Positions 6,895 to 13,550 of a stretch of DNA of 14,652 bases are shown in pieces (within the stretch, counting starts at the first letter, position 1; every line of letters begins with the position of its first letter). Both the position numbers and the translations under genes were made by a program. This stretch comes from an uncultured Clostridia bacterium (lineage in GTDB: Bacteria; Bacillota_A; Clostridia; Christensenellales; Borkfalkiaceae): contig CAKQXZ010000053.1 of the NCBI GenBank assembly GCA_934292955.1, forward strand, positions 1-14,652, read 5' to 3'. Below the pieces are notes generated by a model, which saw only the letters and a program-made list of their open reading frames with translations, searched no databases and was not told the origin of the DNA.

Positions 6895-8460
6895 ATGGAA
6901 GATTTTAATTTGAATACGGGCGCGAACGACGAAAACAATAAGGACAACCGCGCCGATATGACGGATATCCCGTCGAATGAAAACGCCGTTGAAAATACCG
7001 CCGAAAATGATACCGAAAATCCGAACGAGACGGTTGAAAATACCGTAGATACAAAAAACAAGAAAGATGAAACGGTTGAAAAGACACCCGAAAAAACCGA
7101 AGAAAAATCCGTTGAAAAGCAGCGTCCGAAATTTTTCGGCGGAAAGAACGGAACGTTTAAGTCGGTGATAAAGGGCGTTGCGGTCGCGTTAACGCTTATT
7201 GCTTTTTTCTACGCGGGTTATTTCAGCTTTTATTTGACTTACGGCAAAGAGTTCCGCTCGATGCTTTTCGTTTATAAAACGTATAAAGATCACTACTTTT
7301 TCGAAGACGACGATAAACATCCCGCAAAAGTGCTGACCGAAGGGCTTATGGATATTTACTCGGAGTTTTACACCGCCGAAGAATATCAGAAAGAACTGAG
7401 CGCGGGCAAGGGCGAGCAGAAAGGTTTCGGAATTGCCTTTTCCAAGTTTAACATAAACCGTGTCGCGGGTAATTCGCCCGCCGAAAAATCGGGACTTAAA
7501 AAGGGTGGTGTAATCGTCGGTTACAAAACGACCGAAAGCGATTTTGTATCCGCCGAAGATTTTGACGCGTTTTACGATTATCTCTCCGCTTTAAGCGACA
7601 GTGTTACGTTAACTCTTAAAGTCGATTATTCGGGTGTTACGTCGGAGTATTCGATGAAAAAGGCGGCGTACCGTGAAAATTACGTTTTCTACTCGGATAA
7701 CACGGGTGCCTATCGTTTTACCGACGACAGCGGAAAAATGGCTATGGAAAAATATTCCGACGACGGCGAAGTTACATTGTCCGCCGAATGGGGATATTTA
7801 AGATATACGGCTTTTAACGGCGACGCCGACGGGCTTAACGGAAGCGTCGGGCAGTTTGCGGCGGCTCTCGATAAAGCGATTGCGGGCGAAAGAACGAAAC
7901 TGATAATCGACCTTAGAAACAACGGCGGCGGATTTATGTCCATTCTCTGCAAACTTTCGGGAATGCTTTGCAACAGAAAGACGGACGACGGCGCGACTTT
8001 CAACCGCACTTCGGCGCAGATCGTAAAATATAAAAACGGCAACAGAGCATATTTTAATATAGATACTTCGGTCGCAAAGAATGCCGACGGAAAATTTTAT
8101 TGCGATATATTCGATAAAATTGTCGTCCTTGCAAACGAAAACTCGGCTTCCGCATCCGAAGCATTTATCGGAGCGTTGCTTGATTACGACGAAAAGGGCG
8201 GCGGTAACGGCGTGCGCGTAATAGTTGATCCGTCTGTCGATAAAAACAGCGGCAAGACCGTTTATAAAACTTACGGCAAAGGGATTATGCAGTCCACGTT
8301 CAAAAACGATCTTACGGGCGAAGCGTTAAAACTTACTACGGCGCAGATTTATTGGCCGCTTTCCGAAACGTGTATTCACGGTATAGGCATTACGCCCGAT
8401 ACCGACAACCGTGTTTTCAAATCGGACGGCGATCCCATTGCGCTTGCGATGACTTTATAA
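6895..8460 (+). CDS. Membrane-anchored S41 (C-terminal processing) peptidase
   Basis: This 521-residue serine protease is expected to act outside the membrane. A cytoplasmic tail of about 85 residues is rich in Glu, Asn, Thr and Lys and looks disordered. One span follows (about 91-115), then a PDZ-like segment (about 173-243, with KGFGIAFS and the SPAEKSGLKKGGVI loop) and the S41 core. The core shows DLRNNGGG (339-346), NSASASE with catalytic Ser419, Asp430 and the general-base Lys462 in YGKG. The Ser-Lys spacing is longer than in E. coli Prc because of a Gly/Lys-rich insert (about 432-455). The frame extends to a TTG at 6871 overlapping the upstream stop, but GGAGA at 6883-6887 fits the ATG at 6895. 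Substrate unknown. Confidence 0.92.
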   Translation: MEDFNLNTGANDENNKDNRADMTDIPSNENAVENTAENDTENPNETVENTVDTKNKKDETVEKTPEKTEEKSVEKQRPKFFGGKNGTFKSVIKGVAVALTLIAFFYAGYFSFYLTYGKEFRSMLFVYKTYKDHYFFEDDDKHPAKVLTEGLMDIYSEFYTAEEYQKELSAGKGEQKGFGIAFSKFNINRVAGNSPAEKSGLKKGGVIVGYKTTESDFVSAEDFDAFYDYLSALSDSVTLTLKVDYSGVTSEYSMKKAAYRENYVFYSDNTGAYRFTDDSGKMAMEKYSDDGEVTLSAEWGYLRYTAFNGDADGLNGSVGQFAAALDKAIAGERTKLIIDLRNNGGGFMSILCKLSGMLCNRKTDDGATFNRTSAQIVKYKNGNRAYFNIDTSVAKNADGKFYCDIFDKIVVLANENSASASEAFIGALLDYDEKGGGNGVRVIVDPSVDKNSGKTVYKTYGKGIMQSTFKNDLTGEALKLTTAQIYWPLSETCIHGIGITPDTDNRVFKSDGDPIALAMTL

Positions 8461-8480
8461 TTTTTTATAAATAAAAAAAC

Positions 8481-8522
8481 AAAAAGGTATTTACATGTTA
8501 AAGTGACTGTAAATACCTTTTT
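8481..8522. terminator. Two-way intrinsic terminator between convergent genes
   Basis: A 15-bp stem (AAAAAGGTATTTACA / TGTAAATACCTTTTT) with a 12-base loop has T runs on both strands. It ends the S41 protease transcript on the plus strand and the small gene ending at 8553 on the minus strand. Confidence 0.92.
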
Positions 8523-8552
8523 TAATATGTAGTTATAGGAGTAGCGCGTGTT

Positions 8553-8915
8553 TTAAGAAAAATATTCGTTAAGATCGCGCTTTATATCGTCCGGGATGAA
8601 ATCGTCTACGGGTGCGGTGCCGTCGTAAGTTTTTTCGTAAACGGTATTCTGTTGCGCGTTCCCGCCGTTATTTGCAAGCGACAGTATGAGCGGCAGAAGT
8701 TTTTTAATAAGCGATTTCGGGTCGGTGTTTCCCGAAATAATATCGGGCAGTACCGAAACTGCGCCGTTTACGAGATTTTCGTCTACGCCGAGCAATTTTA
8801 ATAAAGAGAGCGCGTCTTCGGCGGGAACCGACGATAAAAGGTCTTTAATTCCGTCGTCTTTTTTATTAAATAAAAGGAGTATTATGGCTATAATCAATAA
8901 ATAATTTGTTTTCAT
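8553..8915 (-). CDS. Small secreted or membrane-anchored protein of unknown function
   Basis: This 120-residue protein was not recognised. Residues 4-16 are strongly hydrophobic (YLLIIAIILLLF) and followed by lysines and aspartates, so it is anchored or exported. The rest is mainly helical: an alternating Leu-rich region at 22-82 (DLLSSVPAEDALSLLKLLGV; KKLLPLILSLA), then an Asn/Gln-rich stretch and an acidic tail ending EYFS. There is no Shine-Dalgarno sequence; a TATAAT lies only five bases before the ATG, suggesting a leaderless message. It diverges from another small gene at 8980, and the pair may be functionally linked, but nothing in the sequence proves it. Confidence 0.7.
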   Translation of the reverse strand: MKTNYLLIIAIILLLFNKKDDGIKDLLSSVPAEDALSLLKLLGVDENLVNGAVSVLPDIISGNTDPKSLIKKLLPLILSLANNGGNAQQNTVYEKTYDGTAPVDDFIPDDIKRDLNEYFS

Positions 8916-8920
8916 ATAAC

Positions 8921-8926
8921 ATTATA
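8921..8926 (-). promoter_or_regulatory. -10 box next to the start codon of the 8915 gene
   Basis: A perfect TATAAT on the minus strand stands five bases before the ATG at 8915. No -35 resembling TTGACA is present 16-18 bases upstream (the sequence there is AATATT-like), so the promoter assignment is tentative. Confidence 0.4.
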
Positions 8927-8979
8927 CTATATTCGCGGCATAAAATATTTATACCGACATCGGTTTAAGCGGAGTTAAA

Positions 8980-9291
8980 ATGAAAAAGTCCTTTTCGGAT
9001 TACGCCGAAAAAAACAAATCTTCTGTAAACAACAATTCTTCGGGCGAAAACACGTCCCCTTTAGGCGACGGCGCCGCGTTCGACATGCTTAAAAACATCG
9101 CGGGTAAATACGAAGGCGCAAGCGAGTCCGAACTTATCGCCGCGATTATGGGTGAAGCGATGAAAGCGCGTGCGGCGGGTACGCTTTCGGATGCCGAGAT
9201 AGATTCTTTCGTTGCGCAGATTTCGCCCATGCTTAACCCCATTCAGCGTTCAAGGCTTAACGCCGTGGTTGCAAAAATCAAAAAGGAGTAG
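8980..9291 (+). CDS. Small soluble protein of unknown function
   Basis: This 103-residue protein has no membrane span and was not recognised. The first 30 residues are polar and Ser/Asn-rich (KNKSSVNNNSSGENTS), probably disordered. Residues 33-103 are helical: FDMLKNIAGKYEGASESELIAAI, an Ala-rich segment, then LSDAEIDSFVAQISPMLNPIQRSRL and a basic end. The second half resembles small helical-bundle proteins. GGAG at 8971-8974 lies five bases before the ATG. It is transcribed away from the other small gene at 8553-8915. It is a genuine gene by start signal and codon pattern, but its function is unknown. Confidence 0.75.
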   Translation: MKKSFSDYAEKNKSSVNNNSSGENTSPLGDGAAFDMLKNIAGKYEGASESELIAAIMGEAMKARAAGTLSDAEIDSFVAQISPMLNPIQRSRLNAVVAKIKKE

Positions 9292-9334
9292 AGAAGTTGC
9301 GGGGCGGCTGTCAGGCTGAAAATAATTGCTTAAG

Positions 9335-9370
9335 GCTGCGTTATTTATGCCGAAAAGTAAATAATGCGGC
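9335..9370. other. Hairpin between convergent genes, no T-run
   Basis: A 13-bp stem (GCTGCGTTATTTA / TAAATAATGCGGC, two G-U pairs) encloses a 10-base loop ending in AAAAG. It lies between the 8980 gene and the converging aminotransferase gene. Neither strand has a following T-run, so it is a weak or factor-dependent terminator at best. Confidence 0.4.
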
Positions 9371-9383
9371 AAGTAAAGCAAGT

Positions 9384-10523
9384 TTAGTTCAGTATGTACG
9401 AGCCGATAGACGGCAGTACCGATAAAAGCGCGTCGATTTCGTTTTCGGTGTTGAACTCGCTGAAACTCAGGCGAACAAGCCCGTTTTTTTCGGTGCCGAG
9501 ATATTCGTGGCAAAGCGGAGCGCAGTGGTATCCGCCGCGTGTCGCTATGTCGAAACGTTCGGAAAGTATGCCCGAAATTTCTTGCGAAGAGTAATCGCGG
9601 TAAGAAAACGAAACTATGCCGACGGGGTTTTGAGACGAATAAACTTTTACGTCGCGTATCTGCGATAAGCCTTTTATGGCGTATGCGGTCAGGGCGATTA
9701 TGCGTTTTTGCTTGCGGCGTAAATTTTCTGCGTTGTAAAGCACTCCTTCCATAAGCGAAACTATGGCGGGCAGATTCAGAGTTCCGCATTCCAAAAGTTC
9801 GGGGTATCCCGACGGCAGTTCCGAAAAACTTTCCGTGCCGGTGCCACCGAACATAAGCGGGCGGATATCTGTTTTCTTATTGAAAATCAGCCCGCCGCTG
9901 CCTTGAATTCCGTGCATGCCTTTATGCCCCGAAAAGCACAAAACGTCTATATTTTGCTTTTTTATGTCGATTACGGTATGCCCGCAAATCTGCGCTCCGT
10001 CAAGTATGAAAGTTATGCCTTTGTTGCGCAAAAGTCCGCCTATAGATTCGTAATCGCATATTTCGCCCGTTACGTTAGATGCGCCGTTAAGTATTACAAG
10101 GCTTGTATTTTCGGTTATTGCGTCTGCAATATCGTCATAAAGAACAGTGCCCGAGCGTGGCTTTACCACTGTTAAAGTTATTTTGTTTTCGTTGCGCAGT
10201 TTATATAGCGGGCGGAGCACGCTGTTATGCTCGTAAACGGAAACCACCACGTTTGTATCAGGCTTTACGCAGCCGAAAATCGCAATGTTCAACGCTTCGG
10301 TGCAATTTTTGGTAAAAACAATTCTTTCGCACTTCTCGGCGTTAAAAAAATTTTGCAATAGTTTGCGTGTTTTATAAACGTACTCTTCGGCAAGTATCGC
10401 TCTTTTATGCCCGCTGTGTCCCGCGTTTACGCTGAGATAGCGTATAGCGTTTTCGGCGGCGTCGATAACTCGTCGCGGTTTGTTTCCGCCTGTTGCGGCG
10501 TTGTCGAAATATATCATTTTCAC
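9384..10523 (-). CDS. Class V aminotransferase, cysteine desulfurase-like
   Basis: This 379-residue PLP enzyme is of the NifS/IscS/selenocysteine-lyase superfamily. Visible features are the N-terminal YFDNAATG (5-12), His99 in YEHNS, Asp175 in LDGAQ, the PLP lysine Lys201 in SGHKGMHG and the catalytic Cys334 in GGYHCAPLCHEYLGT. The short N-terminus and the HCAP motif point to the distinct clade described by TIGR01977 (EF2568-like), whose reaction has not been settled; abstraction of sulfur or selenium from cysteine or selenocysteine is the likely chemistry. It diverges from a DUF3343 Se/S-carrier-like gene, a pairing that fits such a role. GTG at 10523 is preferred over ATG at 10517 because AAGG sits eight bases before it. 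Confidence 0.88.
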   Translation of the reverse strand: MKMIYFDNAATGGNKPRRVIDAAENAIRYLSVNAGHSGHKRAILAEEYVYKTRKLLQNFFNAEKCERIVFTKNCTEALNIAIFGCVKPDTNVVVSVYEHNSVLRPLYKLRNENKITLTVVKPRSGTVLYDDIADAITENTSLVILNGASNVTGEICDYESIGGLLRNKGITFILDGAQICGHTVIDIKKQNIDVLCFSGHKGMHGIQGSGGLIFNKKTDIRPLMFGGTGTESFSELPSGYPELLECGTLNLPAIVSLMEGVLYNAENLRRKQKRIIALTAYAIKGLSQIRDVKVYSSQNPVGIVSFSYRDYSSQEISGILSERFDIATRGGYHCAPLCHEYLGTEKNGLVRLSFSEFNTENEIDALLSVLPSIGSYILN

Positions 10524-10585
10524 AAAATCTACCTTGAAATAATATATTATAATATCCCGCGTAATATGTAGATTGCGTTCGTTTT

Positions 10586-10613
10586 TTGTCGTTTTCGCAT
10601 AAAGAATTATACT
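10586..10613 (+). promoter_or_regulatory. Probable promoter of the DUF3343 gene
   Basis: The -35 is TTGTCG (10586-10591) and the -10 is TATACT (10608-10613), with a 16-base spacer. The predicted start at about 10620 leaves a short leader holding the AAAGGAG site. Confidence 0.5.
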
Positions 10614-10640
10614 GCGGGGTATGCAAAGGAGAAAAATACC

Positions 10641-10892
10641 GTGACGGTCGTCGTTTTCAGAACAAAAACCGAAGTTTTTTCGTTTATTGACGACGCGCGA
10701 AACTCAGGGATCGGGGCGAGCGTTGTTTCGGTTCCGAAAGAAATAAAAATCGGATGCGGGCTTGCCGCTTCCATAGGGGATAGCCGTGCCATAAGTGCGT
10801 GGAATGTTATAAAGAAAAACAATTATCCCACTTTTTTCGGAATTTTTTCGGTTAAGCGCGGATCTGTCAATAAAATTACAAGAATAGTCTGA
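10641..10892 (+). CDS. DUF3343 protein, putative Se/S carrier-like
   Basis: This 83-residue protein has the DUF3343 pattern: an N-terminal strand ending before a helix (VVVFRTKTEVFSFIDDAR), then VPKEIKIGCGLAASIG with the single conserved Cys39 in the GCG turn, and a C-terminal strand (YPTFFGIFSV). The family (Pfam Se_S_carrier) is annotated as a putative sulfur or selenium carrier, with the cysteine as the likely carrier residue. It starts with GTG, supported by AAAGGAG at 10625-10631. The divergent neighbour is a cysteine desulfurase-like enzyme, which would supply the persulfide or selenide. No selD, YedE or molybdenum hydroxylase gene is in the window, so the acceptor is unknown. Confidence 0.85.
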   Translation: MTVVVFRTKTEVFSFIDDARNSGIGASVVSVPKEIKIGCGLAASIGDSRAISAWNVIKKNNYPTFFGIFSVKRGSVNKITRIV

Positions 10893-10897
10893 ATTTT

Positions 10898-10926
10898 GCC
10901 TTCGCCGAGCGGCGGGGGCTTTTTGT
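10898..10926 (+). terminator. Intrinsic terminator of the DUF3343 gene
   Basis: A 9-bp GC-rich stem (GCCTTCGCC / GGCGGGGGC, with two G-U pairs) and a 4-base loop GAGC are followed by TTTTTGT. It begins six bases after the stop codon. Confidence 0.85.
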
Positions 10927-11070
10927 ATAATAAACTTATTTTTACGCTTGCGGTTTTAATTGGTTGTTGTTTAGTTTGGTTATTTTAATGTTTGACTTTA
11001 TTTTTTGTTTTGGCGCGGTAAAAATGAGTGTTATAAAGCCATAAAGCGGTGCGAAATGAGTGTAAAACGA
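10927..11070. other. Intergenic stretch before nth with a direct repeat
   Basis: This T-rich region has no credible gene. Two exact copies of AAATGAGTGT start 32 bp apart (11022 and 11054), and ATAAAGC recurs between them. The second copy ends eight bases before the nth -35, a place where an activator could bind. Two very short open frames begin at the ATGs in these copies but lack ribosome sites. Confidence 0.4.
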
Positions 11071-11099
11071 TTGAAATTATATTAAACTTGTGATAAAAT
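11071..11099 (+). promoter_or_regulatory. Promoter of nth
   Basis: The -35 is TTGAAA (11071-11076) and the -10 is TAAAAT (11094-11099), with a 17-base spacer ending in TGA, giving an extended -10. The predicted start near 11106 coincides with the first base of a hairpin. Confidence 0.75.
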
Positions 11100-11105
11100 A
11101 TCATA

Positions 11106-11128
11106 TACGGACAGCCGAGTTGTCCGTA
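11106..11128 (+). promoter_or_regulatory. Hairpin at the 5' end of the nth leader
   Basis: The 8-bp arms TACGGACA and TGTCCGTA are perfect, with a 7-base loop GCCGAGT. The hairpin starts at the predicted transcription start and ends eight bases before the nth ATG. There is no T-run and no Shine-Dalgarno sequence between it and the ATG. It may stabilise the message, modulate initiation or be a DNA operator. Confidence 0.55.
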
Positions 11129-11136
11129 CCGATGCT

Positions 11137-11778
11137 ATGACTAAAGAAAATTTTGAAAAAATAACCGCATATTTTGCCGAGCGTTATCCGTCGCCGCGCC
11201 CCGCGCTGCATTACGGAAGCGTGTATCAACTGCTTGTCGCGGTCATACTTTCGGCGCAATGTACCGACGCAAGGGTGAATATCGTGACAGAAAAATTATT
11301 TTCCGAGCACGGAACGCCCGAAAAAATGCTCGAACTCAGTCAGGAAGAGCTTGAAAAATATATTTTTTCCTGCGGCTTTTACAGAAGTAAAGCCGAGCAT
11401 ATTCTGTCGGCGACAAAAGATATTATAGAAAAATTCGGCGGCGAAGTGCCCGAAAATTACGACGATCTTTTGTCGCTTGCGGGTGTAGGAAGAAAAACCG
11501 CAAACGTGGTCAGCGCGGTCGCATTCAAAAAACCGGCTATCGCGGTCGATACGCATGTTTTCAGGGTTTCAAACCGTTTAGGGCTTGCGAAAGGAAAAAC
11601 GCCGCTTGCCGTAGAAACAGGGCTTAACAAAGTGATAAAAGAAGACCTTCGCGGGGATTTTCATCACTATCTGATTTTATACGGCAGGGAAGTTTGCAGT
11701 GCTCGTAAGCCCCTTTGCGACAGTTGTAAAATTAACGATTGTTGCGAGTATTATAACGAGAATAAAAAGAAAAAGTAA
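11137..11778 (+). CDS. nth: Endonuclease III, base-excision DNA glycosylase/lyase
   Basis: This 213-residue enzyme removes oxidised pyrimidines and cuts at the resulting abasic site. The helix-hairpin-helix LAGVGRKTANVV carries catalytic Lys120, and Asp138 lies in VDTHVFRV, numbers identical to the E. coli enzyme. The C-terminal [4Fe-4S] cluster ligands are Cys187, Cys194, Cys197 and Cys203 (C-X6-C-X2-C-X5-C), all present; an additional Cys202 precedes the last ligand. The length is standard, with a lysine-rich end. The ATG has no ribosome site but follows a leader of only about 30 bases containing a hairpin. It has its own promoter and lies just before obg. Confidence 0.96.
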   Translation: MTKENFEKITAYFAERYPSPRPALHYGSVYQLLVAVILSAQCTDARVNIVTEKLFSEHGTPEKMLELSQEELEKYIFSCGFYRSKAEHILSATKDIIEKFGGEVPENYDDLLSLAGVGRKTANVVSAVAFKKPAIAVDTHVFRVSNRLGLAKGKTPLAVETGLNKVIKEDLRGDFHHYLILYGREVCSARKPLCDSCKINDCCEYYNENKKKK

Positions 11779-11780
11779 GG

Positions 11781-11798
11781 CTATAGGTCGATTATCTG
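11781..11798 (+). repeat. Dispersed 18-bp element, copy right after nth
   Basis: This copy reads CTATAGGTCGATTATCTG, with three differences from the consensus, starting three bases after the nth stop and in the sense of nth. A partial second copy, TATAAGTTGAT, lies at 11807-11817 after a run of six T. Confidence 0.55.
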
Positions 11799-11899
11799 CT
11801 ATTTTTTATAAGTTGATGCAAAAAGAATAAAACGTAAAAGCGGTTAATACGAACTAATAATAAAAACGAATAAGGATAACAAACGAAAGGTAAGAAGAT

Positions 11900-13165
11900 A
11901 TGTTTGTCGATAAAGAAAGTATACTTATAAAAGCGGGCGACGGCGGCGACGGCTGTACGTCGTTCATCAGATACAAAGGCGTACCCGACGGCGGACCCGA
12001 CGGCGGCGACGGCGGGCGCGGCGGAAACGTTATTTTTGTCGGCGACAGACATAAATCGAGTCTGCTCGACTTTCAGTTCCGCCACAAATTTTTTGCCGAA
12101 AACGGTCAGAAAGGCGATACCAAAAATTGCACGGGGCGTTGCGGCGAAGACGTTGTAATCCCTGTTCCGCTCGGAACGGTTATACGCGATAAAGAAACCG
12201 ATTCCGTTATTTGCGACATGTTTTACGACGGTCAGCGCGAAATTGTTCTGAAGGGTGGAAACGGCGGGAAAGGTAATAAAAAGTTTTGCACAAGCACGCG
12301 CCATGCTCCGCATTTTTCGCAGAAAGGCGAAAAGACAGAAATCCGCAGAGTAGTGCTTGAACTTAAAGTTATTGCAGACGTCGGGCTTGTAGGGTTCCCT
12401 AACGTAGGAAAATCCACCTTGCTTTCTAAAATTTCGGGTGCAAAACCCAAGATTGCAAACTATCACTTTACCACGTTGTCGCCTAATTTAGGTGTTGTTC
12501 GCCACCACGACAGCGATTTTATAGTTGCCGATATTCCCGGACTTATAGAAGGTGCCGCGGAGGGGGCGGGCTTAGGTCACGAGTTTTTGCGCCATATAGA
12601 ACGCACGCGTATGCTTGTTCATCTTGTGGATATTTCGGGCGTCGAAGGCAGAGATCCGCTTGACGATTTCGTTAAAATAAACAACGAGCTGAAAGGTTAC
12701 AGCGAAAAACTTGCCGCGCTTAAACAAATCGTCGTGCTTAATAAAACCGATATTTTCGGCGCGGAAGAAAACATTAAACGTTTCAAGAAAAAATACGGCA
12801 AAAAATACGATATTTATCTTACTTCCGCAATCGATTCGACGGGCGTGGAAGCCTTGCTCGATAAAATTGCCGAAGAACTTGCGTTATTGCCGCCGCAAAA
12901 GCCGCTTGAGTTCGAACCGTTTTCTTATGAAAGCGCGCGCGACGACTCGTTTGAGATCGAAAAAGACGACGACGGCGCGTTTATCGTTATGGGACCGCTT
13001 GTCGATCTTCTTGAGCGTAACGTTGTGCTTAACGACGTTGATTCTATGGCATATTTCCAGAAGATGTTGCGCGATAAAGGTGTTATAGCGGCACTTCGTA
13101 AACGCGGAGCCGTTCACGGCAGCGTTGTAGTAATAGGCGAAATCGAGTTTGATTTCGTTGAGTAA
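11900..13165 (+). CDS. obg: Obg/CgtA GTPase, large-subunit ribosome assembly and stress control
   Basis: This 421-residue GTPase has the three Obg parts. The glycine-rich Obg fold (1-157) carries GDGGDGC and GGPDGGDGGRGG. The G domain has G1 GFPNVGKST (165-173), TT at 191-192 in switch I, DIPG (211-214), NKTD (281-284) and TSA (308-310). The C-terminal OCT domain spans about 340-421. It matures the 50S subunit and couples growth to GTP and ppGpp. In the Obg fold, Cys77, Cys81 and Cys130 stand where other members usually have non-cysteine residues. AAAGG lies about 10 bases before the ATG. It is preceded by nth rather than the frequent rplU-rpmA, and yhbY follows after 28 bases, so obg and yhbY are probably one transcript. 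Confidence 0.97.
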   Translation: MFVDKESILIKAGDGGDGCTSFIRYKGVPDGGPDGGDGGRGGNVIFVGDRHKSSLLDFQFRHKFFAENGQKGDTKNCTGRCGEDVVIPVPLGTVIRDKETDSVICDMFYDGQREIVLKGGNGGKGNKKFCTSTRHAPHFSQKGEKTEIRRVVLELKVIADVGLVGFPNVGKSTLLSKISGAKPKIANYHFTTLSPNLGVVRHHDSDFIVADIPGLIEGAAEGAGLGHEFLRHIERTRMLVHLVDISGVEGRDPLDDFVKINNELKGYSEKLAALKQIVVLNKTDIFGAEENIKRFKKKYGKKYDIYLTSAIDSTGVEALLDKIAEELALLPPQKPLEFEPFSYESARDDSFEIEKDDDGAFIVMGPLVDLLERNVVLNDVDSMAYFQKMLRDKGVIAALRKRGAVHGSVVVIGEIEFDFVE

Positions 13166-13193
13166 TCAGAAATTTTATCGGAGAAAATATATT

Positions 13194-13487
13194 ATGTTTA
13201 CGTCAAAAGAAAGAAGTAATCTGCGCGCAATGGCGCAGAACATAAAACCTGTAACTCAGGTAGGAAAGGGCGGCATTTCGGATACGCTTGTCGAGTCGCT
13301 TTCACAGGCACTCGAAGCGCGCGAACTGATAAAAATCAGCGTTCTTAACAATGTCGAAGACGACGCGCGCGAAATTGCCGAAAATCTTGCCGAATTACTC
13401 TCTGCCGAAGTGGTTGCCGTTATCGGCAAAAAAGTCGTGCTTTACAGAAGAAGTAACAGAAAAGACATTCAGCATGTAGTTTATTAA
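13194..13487 (+). CDS. yhbY: YhbY-type CRM-domain RNA-binding protein
   Basis: This 97-residue single CRM (CRS1-YhbY) domain protein is associated with pre-50S ribosomal particles. The fold is recognisable from LRAMAQNIKPVTQVGKGG, with the conserved GKGG loop at 24-27, then the ARELIKISVL helix-strand and AVIGKKVVLYRRS. The length matches B. subtilis YqeI. The frame is open back to 13149 inside the end of obg, but GGAGA at 13180-13184 fits the ATG at 13194. Its position next to obg, another 50S assembly factor, is common in Bacillota and supports a shared role. Confidence 0.93.
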   Translation: MFTSKERSNLRAMAQNIKPVTQVGKGGISDTLVESLSQALEARELIKISVLNNVEDDAREIAENLAELLSAEVVAVIGKKVVLYRRSNRKDIQHVVY

Positions 13488-13550
13488 GCGATTTTCTGTC
13501 GGTTACCGGCAGGCGTAAAGCATATTGTCTCTAAAAAGGAGAATGTTATT

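Noticed and set aside
9250..9789. A 179-codon open frame overlapping the aminotransferase end in another frame.
   Set aside because: Its Arg/His/Ser-rich translation is typical of an off-frame reading of the aminotransferase gene; no start signal.
11025..11082. Two very short open frames beginning ATGAGTGT (6 and 9 codons) upstream of nth.
   Set aside because: No ribosome site and placed upstream of or across the nth promoter; the repeat is better read as DNA.
13496..13512. A 7-bp hairpin after yhbY (CTGTCGG / CCGGCAG) as a terminator.
   Set aside because: It has one G-U pair, a 3-base loop and no T-run, so readthrough into the small duplicated gene is likely.
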